Below are positions 10,223 to 22,155 of a DNA stretch of 64,000 nt, piece by piece. Made by a program: the position numbers and the translations under genes. The DNA is from Pollenia angustigena (taxonomy: Eukaryota; Arthropoda; Insecta; Diptera; Polleniidae): positions 54,002,308 to 54,066,307 of the forward strand of contig OV884056.1 in the NCBI GenBank assembly GCA_930367215.1. Reading direction: 5' to 3'. A model generated the notes under the pieces. That model saw only the letters and a program-made list of their open reading frames with translations. It was not told the origin of the DNA and searched no databases. Numbering within the stretch: the stretch's first letter is position 1; every line of letters begins with the position of its first letter.

Positions 10223-11973
10223 CAGGGCTGCCAGATACATTTGTGAGGAAATCATCAATTTCCTTAGAAAAAAAATCGTCGTTCACTTTTCGAAAAATCG
10301 TCAAAAAAAATCGGAAAACTTAAATTTTAGTTCTTTTTAACAATTTTTGTTCGGTTTGTATAAAAAAAACATTCAAACAAAAACAAAATTACTTCATACC
10401 CAGCTAGAATTTTCGATAGTGTAAGAGATATTGGAAGTCTCATGAAAGGCGTCTTTGATCGTCGATGACCGCATTTGTTAATCGTAGAAGATTCCTCACA
10501 TGAGAAAAACTGTAACACGATTGAGATTCTTCCATAGCACAGCGAAAGACGCTTCTTCAATCGTTGTGGGAGTCGTTTAAGACGTGGGTAATGATTATCA
10601 ATCGAGTCTTTTATGTCAAGAATCGTATGAGAATCATTTAGATATTATCTTACAACTCGTGAAATGGTCGCCATATAATTATTGAAAATATGATTTATAC
10701 GAAGAGTCGTAAAAGGTTCATTCGATGATGGTTTGACGAAAGATAAACAAAGTGTAACATTGTTGTTTTTGAACCCTGAAAATACTCATTTAAAGCTTTT
10801 CTTAAGACTTGCATATAACAAGCGTACCTAAACAAAAGTGGCACGCGTTTTCCAGTTTTTAAAAAGAGCGGACTCAACGCATTGCAATTAGAAAACCCGA
10901 TTTTGTTTCGTTTAATAGTGAAGTTTGCCGCTATTGTTAATAATTAATGGCAATTTTGCTATTTTTTTTTGTCCTTCTAGGGTTTTTATCTCTATTTTTA
11001 TTTATTATTTGTGGGTTTTATTAAAACAAGAAAGCTAACACTACTGTTCGTGACACAACGTTGACGCTCTTGTTTAGTATGGCATATCAGCGTAAAAGCT
11101 AAGCGAAAGAAAATGTTGCGCCTTCCGCTCTTGTTAAGGTACGGCTGTTAAACATTCCAAGAATAAAAAACGAACGTGTCAGAAAACTTAATGTTTATTC
11201 AGACTTTGGAGACTAAAATAATCGTCACTTTTAAGAAAAAAGTCAGCAATTCGGCACTTTGCTAATTTCGGAACAAAAAATCGTCAAAAATTTTTGTTTT
11301 CAATATAATTTCTCACTCACTCACTTGTTTACGTTTTCTAAAAACAGGCAATAAATAGTACAATACAAATCAGGACGAAATCAATCTGGGCACGACGCAC
11401 AGAGGGGTATTTTTTACCACCTTAAAGTACATAAAATTTTACATCACTAGGCAAAAAAAGCTGCAAAGGGTATAATATGCCAAAACATGCATTAACAAAT
11501 CGATGTTAAAATTCATAAAAAGCACTAAAACGGATAAATATATTATTTCTTACTTCATTGGTCGCACAAGGAAAAACATATTTACGGTTTCCCTGCTTAT
11601 CACAAATACTTTATACATATAAAGTACTTTTATTTAAATTCTCTTCTTACTTTAACACAATTTTATATACATTCAAATCCCTTTCCAATATTTTTTGTAT
11701 ACAAACCAGCCAATCAAAAAGTTTTACATAAATTTTTTTATAATAAAATTGCCTATAAAAAAATTATATATACAAAATGTTTTTTTTTTTCCTCACACAA
11801 AAAATAAAATATTTACCAATAAAAATTTTTGCTTAAAATAAAAAAATTGTACATTTTTATATATTTATTTACAAAATACTAAATAAAATTCTATACAATA
11901 TTAAATTGTACTGTTTGCAACCCCTATGAAAAATCATAAAAAAATCATACTCTATAGAATACTCGACAGCCTG
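10223..11973. mobile_element. Possible hAT-like element, CAGGGCTGCCAGAT end
   Basis: It begins CAGGGCTGCCAGATACA. At 11963-11973 the sequence TCGACAGCCTG could be the opposite end. The flanking 8-mers GATATAAG and GATAAAAA agree at six of eight positions. Inside, ATCGTCAAAAA words recur near 10275-10310 and 11215-11295, comparable to the ATCGCCAAAAA words of the better-supported hAT at 50622-51449. The left end is convincing and the right end is not. Confidence 0.4.
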
Positions 11974-12712
11974 GATAAAAATGCTAATAAAAACATGTAC
12001 TTTTTTCTATTTTAAACATAAAAATTCTTTATGAAAATGGAATAAATGAAATATGTTGGCAAAATGGGGTGGTTAGAGTCAGAAGGGTGGAAAATGTACA
12101 AAAATTGAATAAATAAAAAAAATGTATAAAAAAAAAATATTGAAAATATTTTTTTTGCAGTAAAACTTAAGGGATGTTTAAGAGTCGAAGGAAACATTTT
12201 TAGTAGATTTTCTTGTGGTTTTTTTTTGAAAACGATTTTTTATATTCCTTTTTTTTTTTTTTTTTTGAAGAATAAAAGATTTGTGTTGTTAAAAAACAGG
12301 TAAAAGTCTAGTGTATTGGTTTTGTTTCAAAAAATGAAATAGATACTTCTTTTACTTACAACATGTGTTTTTAGAGTCCTATTTTTTTTTAAAGGATATC
12401 TAGCCAGGATAACCGTAAAAAATTCCGAAAGTATTTTTAAGGTGCATGTGTGTGAAGAAAAGGTTTTAAAATTGTTTAGAGTAGTTACAACTTATTGGAA
12501 TGTTAACAAATGAATCTAAAGCAGGGATGGAAATTTTACTGCATTTGAAAATTCAACCAAAACGCACGATGTTAATTGTAAATAAAACAAAAAGTTTTCA
12601 GAGAATTATCTTAAGATTTTTAATTATTATAGAAGGATCTATGACGGTTTCGGTCGCATACCTCTATCCGATGGTTCATATTTTCAATGAATGTTGTTAA
12701 TGTGACGAATTA
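11974..12712. other. A+T-rich sequence, no gene seen
   Basis: Long T runs (for example around 12250-12266) and weakly patterned DNA. No TIR pair or coding frame was found. The open frames at 12012-12197 (minus) and 12500-12700 (plus) lack any recognisable motif. Confidence 0.35.
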
Positions 12713-12724
12713 TCTCATCTTTTA

Positions 12725-13275
12725 GGGGGGGGGTGCTTTAAAACCCTGTGAGATAAGGTCATGATGGCTTTATTGCTCAATTGAATAGGAGATAAAACAT
12801 AATGGCCTTATTGCCCAATCATTGAGAGGTAAGGTCATATTTAAAATTTTGCGAAATGAGAGATATAGCCATATTTTTTTCGCAAATGAGAGATAAAGCC
12901 ATATTTTTTTCAGAATATTGTTATGCATGGTGTAAACATTCTGTAAATGGGAAAATCCTTAGTTTTCATTGAAAAACATTTCTTTATTCTTGTGACGCAC
13001 GCAGGAAAACTTTATTCAGCGAAGCCACCTGTCATGTCCTACTGGAGGAAAAAACCCCTAAGCACGGCCGCAGGCCTCCACACAAGAAAACTTTAGTATG
13101 CGAAGCCAGATTTCAATACTTAACTTAAGTGTCTACGGAACTGAAATGAGAGATAAAGCCATTTTCTAATATTGCTAATGTGAGCTAAGGCCATGATGGC
13201 TTTATCTCGCATTCAAATGAAAAAAATAAAAAAGGCTTTATCTCCCTATTGAATGAGAGATGGTATTAAAGCACC
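12725..13275. mobile_element. GGTGCTTTAA-ended element with GAGATAAAGCC repeats
   Basis: The left end GGTGCTTTAAAACC is matched by an inverted right end GGTATTAAAGCACC. Flanks are TCTCATCTTTTA (12713-12724) and TCTCATATTTTA (13276-13287), 11 of 12 identical. The interior repeats the word GAGAGATAAAGCCATATTTT and relatives in both orientations. A GC-richer insertion-like block lies at about 12990-13120. The unusual length of the direct repeats leaves the superfamily open. Confidence 0.55.
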
Positions 13276-13287
13276 TCTCATATTTTA

Positions 13288-14934
13288 CCTCTTGAATTGT
13301 TCTTGGCTTATTGAAGTACACTTTTTCTTTTAAATATCCCCAAACAAAGGAGTCCAACTATATCAAATCACATGATCGTGGCGCCGAATTCACATCGCAA
13401 ATATAAAGAAAATTTCTTTATCCACAATTAATTATAAATAAACTAAATTTTTTTTAAGAAAAGTGCACAATTACAAAACTAACTTTGCCATCCCTGAACT
13501 GAGATATTAACACTGTTCATAAATTTTTTTCAATAGTTTATTTTCTCTGGCTTTTGTTAAGTTTTGTAAAGGATTTAAGGATTTCTCAGCACTTACAGAC
13601 AATTATTGTTGCTGCTTGTTGTTGTGGTAATTTGAGTTTTTATTTGGAAATTCTAGAAACAGGTGATAAGGACCAAAAAAAAAGAATAATAATAAAAAAA
13701 ACACCATAATTTTTAAAGATTTTTGATATGACAATGTCAAAAATTTCAAATGACATTTATGACAAGTAATCTTAGGTGAAACGGAAATAAGTGTTTTATT
13801 ACTTAAATCAATGATATTTAAAAAAAAAACCAAAACGAAATTGATATAAAATATAAAAATTTAAATACAAAAAAGGAGGCAACTCTTAAAAGCCAACCAC
13901 TTCTAAAACGCCTCTTAAAAAAAATTTTAATTTTCAGAATAAAAACCTTGAAAATCAAATAAAAATTACTAAATTACAAAATCTTTTTGCAAGATTCACC
14001 AAAAATATCGCGTGTTAATCTTCTTTTAAACAAAAACACGTGATATTTGTTTTGCATACTTTTAAATCCTAGAATTTCACCAGCTGTTAAGAACCAAAAA
14101 TAATTGAAAAGTAAATAAATAAAATTACATTGTATTATATGAATTAAAGCAATAAGTTTTTTTCACAAATTAATATAATAAAATCCTTTAGAATTCTTGG
14201 CAAAATTCCCTGAAAAACCTCAAAAATTTTCAGCTGTTTTTGTGTTTTTTTTTTTTAACAAAAAATGTTTTTGCAAATTTAAAAATGCAGGTGACTTTTT
14301 CTACTCCCCTTTCACTTACTGGAAAATCATCAATCATTTAAATTTAATTCTTTATATTTTCTTTTTTTTTACTGAAAATAACCCTAAAAGAGTTTCCTTT
14401 TAAAATGTTATTTGTTTTTGTTCAAGTGGTGATCCTTTGTCCTGGTTAACTCCTTTTTTGTTTGACATTTCATTCACCAGCTGTTGATTATTTCTGTCAA
14501 GTCAGAATTTTTTGTTAGTTTTCTTTTAAATTCAATTGATTTTGTGGTCGGTGTTTGGGTTTTTTTTAATTTCATTTCTTATTTGCAATTTGAAAAAGTA
14601 TCAAATTTTTATTATTGATTTGTTTTGTTTAATTAATGCTGCAATGAATTTTACCCTTTCATTTCCGCTTGAAAAAAAAATGGGTTAAATCTTTATTAGT
14701 TATTGGTATCCTTGTAGTCATAATGAAGGACTTTTTAAAAGCCAGCTGTTAATTATTGTTTGGGAATGCATAGAATTTACAGAAAATCAATAAAACATTG
14801 ATTTTTAAAAATTTTGATATCAAGTTCCTCATTAAAAATGAAACAAAATCTTTGTCATTATAACTGATTATAACTGAAAATTTTAGGTATCATTTTGTTT
14901 CACTGTCAAACATCTTCAGTTTGGTCTATAATTT
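13288..14934. other. A+T-rich sequence, no gene seen
   Basis: Homopolymer-rich, low-complexity DNA. The words CAGCTGTTAAGAACC, CACCAGCTGTTGATT and CCAGCTGTTAATTA recur (about 14080, 14477, 14742), hinting at an old repeat. No paired ends were found. Confidence 0.35.
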
Positions 14935-15571
14935 AACCATTCATCTTCCAAACGAACAACGCTTGCAAATTATTGAATTTTATTATCAAAATGCGTGCTC
15001 TCGGGCTACTACTTACGGCCAGTGTTAATGATGACCATCATTTATCGATTCGTCGCCGTTCGCAGCAATTGGGCCTCTGTTACTCAACAACGTGAGATGA
15101 TATCCAACTTTTTTTTGCCCAAAATGCAAGAGCTTGACTTGCATGGCATGTGGGTTCAACAAGACGGTGCCACATGCCACACAGCACGCTTAACAATGGA
15201 CTTATTGAGAGGCGAGTTCGGTGAACATTTTATTTCACTTTTGCCGCCTAGATCGTGCGATTTAACGCCTTTAGACTATTTTTTGTGGGGCTATGTTAAA
15301 GCTCATGTCTATTCGCACATGCCCGCTTCAATTGACCCATTGGAAGACAACATTGAAGCATTTATTCATAAGATACCGTCCGAAATGTTGGAAAGAGTAT
15401 GCCAAAATTGGTCTAATCGGATGGACCATTTGAGGCGCAGTCACGGTCAACATTTGCATAAAATAATCTTCAAACATTCAATGATATGAACCGTACTATC
15501 GATTCAAATAATTTATGAATTGTATGTGTTTTTTTTTAGCTTTCCTATAGCTCTTAAAAAATCAGCCGAAT
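14935..15571 (+). pseudogene. Mariner-family transposase relic with internal deletions
   Basis: Three transposase pieces are fused. First is PNEQRLQIIEFYYQNACS (about 14947-15000), part of the N-terminal DNA-binding region. Next is SVNDDHHLSIRRRSQQLGLC in another frame (about 15021-15080). The last is a 130-residue C-terminal part to the stop at 15489. This C-terminal part keeps the second catalytic Asp (QQDGATCHTA) and the third (CDLTPLDYFLWGYVK), but the segment with the first Asp is gone. Five or so residues before PPRSCD are also missing compared with relatives. After the stop, CTATAGCTCTTAAAAAATCA resembles the terminal region of this mariner type; the left end is not found. Annotating from the ATG at 14995 would misread the junction. 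Confidence 0.85.
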
Positions 15572-15994
15572 AATTCGTTGAGCCAACAAAAATATTTTAA
15601 TAAATGTAAATTCGTTTGCTTAACGTACATTTTCATTGGATTTTTTGTTCAGTGAATATAATTACAATTAGAAATCCATCCAACCTTTTTCGAAATTCAT
15701 TTTAAAAAAACCACCCGTTTTTCACCGCTATGGAAGGGGTATATAACCTTTCATTCCTCCAGTATATCGGTCTATATGTGTACCTCCAAAAACAGCAAAA
15801 AACTCAATTTCGATAAATTTGTATCTGAGTCCATTTCGAATTAAATGATTCAATTATATTTTACATAAATAATAAAAAAATAATAAAATTTTATTGTTGT
15901 ATAAAAAATTGATTCCAAAATTCCTTTGTTAAAAACAGATATTTTTTGTTTACCGTTTTGTTGTCATTTGTATCAAACCAAGTAGCATAGAGTT
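15572..15994. other. Spacer, no gene seen
   Basis: GAAGGGGTATATAACCTTTC near 15734 followed by TATATCGGTCTATATGTGTA recalls the TA-run side of mini-me elements, but the core and GTCY run are not recognisable. Confidence 0.3.
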
Positions 15995-16205
15995 GTAGGT
16001 TTATGTGTTACGTGGGCGTGGCACTTTCCAAACAAAGAATTTAAAAATTTCTTTATATCTAAAGAACGGCAAGTGGCAAAGTTCCAAATAAGGTGCAATT
16101 GTCTTAATTATTAACAGACAACATTCGTCAAAATGTGGATGGGAATGGAGAAGTGGGCGTGGCACAAAATAGATTTGTTTATATCTAAACAAAAGTATTT
16201 ATACA
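15995..16205 (+). repeat. Copy of the 150-bp GGGCGTGGCAC repeat
   Basis: GTGGGCGTGGCACTTTCCAA, TATATCTAAAGAACGGCAAG, CAAAGTTCCAAATAAGGTGC, AAATGTGGATGGGAATGGAG and GTGGGCGTGGCACAAAATAG occur in the same order as in the array at 43020-43560. It is about 1.3 units long and moderately diverged. Confidence 0.65.
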
Positions 16206-16252
16206 ACATTCTGTTCTTATCGTACCATGGTGATGGTTTTATACTACGAGTA

Positions 16253-18354
16253 CACTGAAAGAATTATGCTTCATAAATCTTATGAATCAATTTCATTAGA
16301 TTTTTTCATTAATCCAATGAAAAGTTTCATTACGGGAATGAAATTTTACAAATAAAATGAAACAATTTCAATAACACTACAAAATTGAGTTTCGTAATTT
16401 CGTTAACATTTTTCAATCAATAAATGACAACTTAATATCACTTTCAAAAGAAAAATTCCACTTATTGTTATACATAATTTCAATAGGTGTTTAAAGATTA
16501 AAATTAACTATTAATTAAAATATTCAAATATTTTTAAGTTATTGAAAAAAAGGAATCTTTTGTAACATCATATTTTCCACTATAAATTTCACTAAATCAA
16601 TGAAAACAAGATAAGATTATTTAACTTCCAAATATGTATAACTAAAAAATGTTCTTCTTATAACTGTTGTAAAAATGTTTTTTTAATTCAATTTTTAGCG
16701 ATGGACATGAAAATATATGAAAAAATGTAAATTTTAATGTTCCATAACATTAATGAAAAAAATTCATTACGATAACGAAATACTGATTTTAGCTAAATGT
16801 AAGAAATATTTAGGTTCAAAAAGAAAAAACAGGAGCAACAAATTCTCACATTCTTTTTTCTTTAATTATTTATTTAACTACACACAATTTACGCGTTAGT
16901 ACAAGCTAGAAAAATGGAAAGACGGCAGATGAAGGTCGTCGCGGGCTGAAAAATTAATTCAATACAATTAACTAAAAAGTAAGATTATGAAAGTAGAACA
17001 TTACATGATGTATACGAAATATAAAAACGAAATAAAATTAATAAAACTTGATGATTTGAAACAGGAATAAAATAAATAAAAAGCACAACAACTCAAAACG
17101 CACATTGAAAAAATGGATAAAATAAATTAAAACTTTCATGCAAATATTAAAACATTTATATTAAAATAATAAAAAAAATTCTTTAAACGTTAATTAGTAT
17201 TGTGGTTATTTTGTTGAACTATTTATGGTTTTTAATCCAAATTTTTAATATTTTTAATCAGGCTTAAGTTCATGAAATTTAATTTTCCTTAAATTATTTT
17301 TATGAAGAAAGGAATTTTACAACATGAAAATTAATTAAAATTGTTAATGATAATCCTTCATTCTTGACGTGGCTCGGGCTCGAACCCTGGCCGGCAGGTT
17401 ACCATGACATGTTTCGATCGCAACCCCTCGATCTCCTCAGATGGATTTGCCGTCTTACACTCGCAGCCATCGACGACTGCTGACGTCAATAGTCAAACAT
17501 CAATCCTTAAACCAAATTGTATTTAAACATTTGGTAGATCGAATTTTGCTTTCCTGAATGATTATCCATTTTAATTGATTTCACATGTTTTTTCCTTACT
17601 TCTGTTTTTTCGTACTTTTGCCAAGAATTTTTCTTGAAGTCCAAGTACATTTTTGTTTGTTTTTTCATTTTGTCTTTCTCTTTTCTGTTGACCTTTTTCA
17701 GCACAACTTGAAGGACAAATGTACACATAGAGCTCGTGCCCTAGCTTTAGCAATAATTAGTATTGTGGTTATTTTGTTGAACTATTTATGGTTTTTAATC
17801 CAAATTTTTAATATTTTTAATCAGGCTTAAGTTCATGAAATTTAATTTTCATTAAATTATTTTTATGAAGAAAGGAATTTTACAACATGAAAATTAATTA
17901 AAATTGTTATTGATAATCCTTCATTCTTGACGTGGCTCGGGCTCGAACCCTGGCCGGCAGGTTACCATGACATGTTTCGATCGCAACCACTCGATCTCCT
18001 CAGATGGATTTGCCGTCTTAGACTCGCAGCCATCGACGACTGCTGACGTCAATAGTCAAACATCAATCCTTAAACCAAATTGTATTTAAACATTTCTTCA
18101 TAAAAATAATTTAATGAAAATTAAATTTCATGAACTTAAGCCTGATTAAAAATATTAAAAATTTGGATTCTTTAAACGTTTGACATTAAACTAATGCAAA
18201 ATTTTCATTGATTTTATGAAACATATCATTAACAGGGGCTAATGTAACATTCTTCATTCATTTAATGAAGGGTTACATAGATTGAATTTTAATATAATTT
18301 TTCATTGGATTAATGTCAAAATCCTTTGGATCTGTGAAGAAAATTCTTTCAGTG
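16253..18354. mobile_element. TA-flanked element, CACTGAAAGAAtt ends (copy 1)
   Basis: It begins CACTGAAAGAATT and ends AATTCTTTCAGTG, flanked by TA on both sides. Just inside each end, and throughout, words such as TTCATTGGATTAATG and TTCATTAATCCAATGAAAA are repeated in both orientations. About 970 bp of array A are inserted at 17192-18166. A second copy of the same family lies at 18992-19842. TA duplication and a short TIR suggest Tc1/mariner-type mobilisation. No transposase frame is visible. Confidence 0.75.
17192..18166 (-). mobile_element. Array A of the ~560-bp family, with TSD and inverted stub
   Basis: ATTCTTTAAACGTT flanks the insertion at 17178-17191 and 18167-18180, a perfect 14-bp TSD. 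Read on the minus strand there is first a 73-bp inverted stub, then a unit truncated at its 5' end, then a full 563-bp unit whose last bases, ACCACAATACTAATT, abut the TSD. ATTAGTATTG (plus strand) starts at 17193 and 17756. The core contains CCAGGGTTCGAGCCC (minus strand), a pol III B-box-like word. It interrupts the TA-flanked element around it. Confidence 0.85.
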
Positions 18355-18511
18355 TATATAGATTTGCCATAGCCAAATAGCCCTCTTACTTTTTTAAATT
18401 CTCTTTTAAAATTGCTTCCAAAAACCCCACATATTCATACGATAACTTTTCCCTATGTTTCTTTTATAAACAAAATCAAGTATTCAAAATGATTTTGTTA
18501 TTGCAATATTA

Positions 18512-18672
18512 GCGGAGGTCAGTATTAATTAGTGTGGCAAAAGTGAAAATGCAAAATATCATAGCTCTTTTGTTAAATCCAACAACAAAATTCACAGAGT
18601 TTCCGTTAGATTTAATTTAAGTGCAACAATATTTTGCATTTGCTCTTTTGCAAACCTAATATTTAACTCCGT
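18512..18672. mobile_element. GCGGAGGTCA MITE with TA flanks (copy 1)
   Basis: It starts GCGGAGGTCAGTATTAATTA and ends TATTTAACTCCGT, flanked by TA. The interior word AAATGCAAAATATCATAG and the sequence near TTGCATTTGCTCTTTTGCAA are shared with the 221-bp copy at 45576-45796. Confidence 0.65.
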
Positions 18673-18991
18673 TATAGAAAAAAAAATTAAATGATGCAAC
18701 ATTGCAAAAAATACGACTGTGTGTAAATAAAAATATAAAAAAACATCGAGAACAGAAAAACTGATTTTTTTCTCTACCCCAATTGCTTTTGTACACCGTT
18801 CGCCTAAAAACAACTAATCACGCTTTAAAAACTATAGAAAAATCATCGTATGAATTGGGTGTATGACAAAACAAAATTAACAATAAAAGCATGATACGGT
18901 TTTAGGCGTACTTAAGTGTTTTCCAAGATTGGGCTTTTGTTGAATTATTGACCGATCTCCAAAATATTTAGTAATATGATGTTTAGTCATA

Positions 18992-19842
18992 CACTGAAAG
19001 AAAAATGCTACATATATTTAATGAATCATTTTCATAAAAAAAAAAATTTCCTTGGGTAAATGAAAATGTTCATTGTCTAAATGGAATTTCATAGTTATAA
19101 TGAATTATTTTCGTTAAAATCCCTTCATTGGATTTTGTAATTACGTTAAAAATTTTCATAGGATATATGAAAACTTAAGTTTGTCCAAGTTAAACAAAAA
19201 ATTTTAATAGGGAACATAAAAAAACAATATACAAACATAACTATATTCATAAATTAATACAAAATTATAGTTTCCTTAAAAAAATGTTTAATGGTTAATC
19301 AAAAAATGTAAGATTTAATTATTTCATACATCTAATGTAATATGCCGTTAAATTTATGAAATCAAAAATTTTTTTATAAAAGCAACATATTTCAATAATG
19401 CTTTCATAAATTTAAATTTTCATTATGACAATGAAAAATGCCATTATAGAAATAAACCAAAAATTGAACAATTTAATCTCATATTTACGCTCTTAATTGA
19501 GTAAAAAACATGGTTTTTTTTTATCCAAAAACTCCACTGCCCCGGTAGACTAGCTGGTAGTGAGCTACTCTATGATCATCGAGGTTGCGCGAATAAAAAA
19601 TAAAATAAAATAAGAAAAAATAAAATAAAATAAGAAAAAAAAAATAAAAAAATTGTTTACTTTATGAAAGTATTCATCCAATGAATAATATTCATAGATC
19701 TATTGTAATGTTTCATTTAATACATTTAAATGAATTAGGTTTCATTGATCCAACGAAGCGCTGCATAGGTTCCTTTTTAATGCAATTTTACATGGGATTA
19801 ATGTCAAAATTCATTGGTATTACGAAGAAAATTCTTTCAGTG
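18992..19842. mobile_element. TA-flanked element, CACTGAAAGAA ends (copy 2)
   Basis: It begins CACTGAAAGAAAAATGCTAC and ends AGAAAATTCTTTCAGTG between TA dinucleotides. It shares its ends and the TTCATTGG and TTAATG-type interior with 16253-18354 but is only 851 bp. A tRNA-like sequence with an A-rich tail is inserted at about 19537-19650. The 93-codon frame at 19681-19962 crosses the element boundary and is not a gene. Confidence 0.7.
19537..19650 (+). mobile_element. Possible tRNA-derived SINE
   Basis: GCCCCGGTAGACTAGCTGGT and AGTGAGCTACTCTATGATCA, then TCGAGGTTGCGCGAAT, resemble a tRNA head. The first part is A-box-like and GGTTGCGCGA is a poor B-box match. An A-rich tail of AAAATAAAATAAG repeats follows directly. 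No TSD was identified and the head is too short and diverged to assign a parent tRNA. Confidence 0.4.
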
Positions 19843-19984
19843 TATAAAATGAATTTTGCGCCAAATTTGATAACAATCAGTGCATTCCGCTACCAATTAT
19901 TGTTTGTTTCTTTTAGTAGAAATATAAATTGTTTAGCGTGCTTGTTCCACATTTGTGTCTAAAACTATTTTCCTACTGAGCCGC

Positions 19985-20175
19985 TTGTGCTAAATTTCAA
20001 GCCGAAACTGCTTAGAATAACTACATACAAAGAAACAAGTTGCAACCTAAAAATACTCTGTTTTGTTAAGTCTTTCGGAAGTAAGCTTGTTTATCCAACA
20101 GACGGACAGACAGATGGACATGGCTAAACTGACTAAGAATTTCTTAAGGACCCACAGCATATGAATATATAATTT
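19985..20175 (-). repeat. Mini-me core fragment
   Basis: On the minus strand, TATATATTC, then GGGTCCTTAAGAAATTCTTA, then CAGTTTAGCCATGTCCATCT, then GTCTGTCCGTCTGTTG appear in mini-me order. The terminal CTCCACC/CTTCACC words are missing, so this is a truncated copy. Confidence 0.55.
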
Positions 20176-21726
20176 AAGGGGTTTTAGAGTTTCACACGTT
20201 TTTTGAGTTTTTCGGTGTGATTTTCCAAAAAACTGGTGTGCTTTTAGGAACATCACAAAATCACACGTGCGATTTTAATAGCACCTGATTTGAAATCACG
20301 TGCTTTTCAAAACAGACCTGTAAATAATCTAATGTCTAATGTCTCATAATATGAATTTTTTTCCTTAAAAAAAATGTAATTCATATTTATGTCTATAACA
20401 AAAATATTTAATTTTCTTGGAAATCCACAAGTCTTTTTTTATAAAAATAAAAACACAAAAAAACATTCCCCTAAATACTCGAAGGTTAATTACTCAATTA
20501 AAGGTTAAAATTACAAATCAATTTTGATCTTTTTATGCCATTTAATACGTTTTTTCCATATAATCGCCTTTTTTTATTAAGCGCATAAAAAATCACCCCA
20601 CTTATAAAAAAGATCAGACCCTCATTTTTTTTTTTTTTTTTTTTGCCAGTACTTTTCAACACAATTCAATAGTACTTTTACATAATAATAAATAAAATTT
20701 GTTTTAAGTGGCGCTTAAAAAACGTACACAAAACAAATAACAATTTAAGGGTGTTTAGCCACTGTGCGATTACATAAAATATCATGTACCAAAAATAAAA
20801 AACACACCGGAAGGGCAAAAAAGGAAAAAATACTCTAATAAAAAACATTCCCTCAATTACAATTAAAAGAAAGAAGGGAGGGAGCTAATGAAGAGAAAAA
20901 AAACACGGTGTAAAAAATACGGAAGTTGTTTATGAATCAATTACTTTCGTGTTGTTATGAAATGAGCAGCCATTAGCCCATTGTGCTGTTTGGATGTTTT
21001 TTATTTTATTGGTGGTTAATTTCCGACACTTAATAAAAAGTGATAAGTATCCCAAATTAGGATGAGGAGGGTAAATAGTTTTTTGAAAACAAATAAAAAA
21101 TAATTTTTAATTTAAATTGTTTTTTTTTTCCTTTTCAATAAAGAAGTCATGTTGGATTTGCCTTTTTTGTAATGGTTTTGTTTGTTATACAAAATGATGC
21201 AACACGTTGCAAGGGTTGTCTTAATGTAGGTATGAGTAATCCCTTTTTTAGGTTATCTAAGAGGGATTGTTTTTTTATGTTAAGAGTGTTTACAATAAAT
21301 ATAGGATTACAGGGGTTTTATTTTTTGGTTGTGAAAGGGTTTATAAAAAAAATATTTATCATTTTTCGGCTTCATATCTGTCAACACGTTTGTAAATATG
21401 TTTTTATTCAGTTCGAAATGTTCCGTTAATACCCTACATTCTGAGAAATTTTTGCTTTTTTTGAAGGCGAACTTTGTAACTTACTTTAAGAAGAAGACAA
21501 TTGTGTAGTCAATTTTTATAAATTCAGTATTCTTCAAGTTCAAGTAACGTTTTAAATAGAGATTTATTTCCTTCTACTAGGTCTGCGAATTTTCTGGACT
21601 TGTTTTTATTCCTAGAAAAGTATAAATTGTTTCTTTCGTTTCCTAGAATTCGGGGAAAGTTTTTATGCAGAATGTGGAAAAAAATGCTTGCTATTATTAG
21701 AAATGACTCATGTCATGAGAACAAGT
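20176..21726. other. A+T-rich sequence, no gene seen
   Basis: A T run of over 20 bases lies at about 20624-20644. The word TCACACG(T) recurs between 20190 and 20300. No paired ends or plausible coding region was found. The 85-codon open frame at 21172-21429 is hydrophobic and A+T-driven. Confidence 0.35.
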
Positions 21727-22135
21727 TGGTGGTTGTGGAGTTGCATTGTAACCAGTTTTCTGTTGTGCAAAAACCAGAAATAGTTCTAACTCCGACTCTA
21801 TCCGCTGAAATTTTGTAAGTACGACTCCAACTCCGACTCGATAACCTACCAAGGGCTTAGTAGGAGTACATATTTTACTGTAAATTTTTTATTGAATGCA
21901 GTACCTTTTTAATGGTTAAATATATCAAGAAAATGATTCTGTAAAAAAATCAAATCGATATTTTAATTCTAACACCTGCCGCATTGAGCTTTAATATAGT
22001 TATTTACATAAGTAAACTGGTATATATTAGAAAAAATTGTATGCCGAAAAGTTTTGGATGCTGAGTCGAGAGTTTTTGTGGGGACTTCAACTCCGACTCC
22101 GGTACAAAAACCTCAACTCGGACTACACAGCCCTG
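21727..22135. mobile_element. Decayed hAT copy, ACTCCGACTCC family
   Basis: The right end ACTACACAGCCCTG (ending at 22135) and inner words such as CCAACTCCGACTCGATAACC belong to the hAT family with ends of the CAGGGCTGTGGAGTCGG type. It shares about 150 bp with 22672-22998 (TTTAATATAGTTATTNACAT and CATTGAGC). GGTTGTGGAGTTG near 21731 may be the worn left end. No convincing TSD. Confidence 0.5.
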
Positions 22136-22155
22136 CAAAGAACAGTAAGAGGTAG

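Noticed and set aside
17585..17830. 81-codon plus-strand frame and overlapping minus-strand frames at 17507-17753
   Set aside because: They lie in array A. The nearly identical regions of arrays B and C do not keep these frames.
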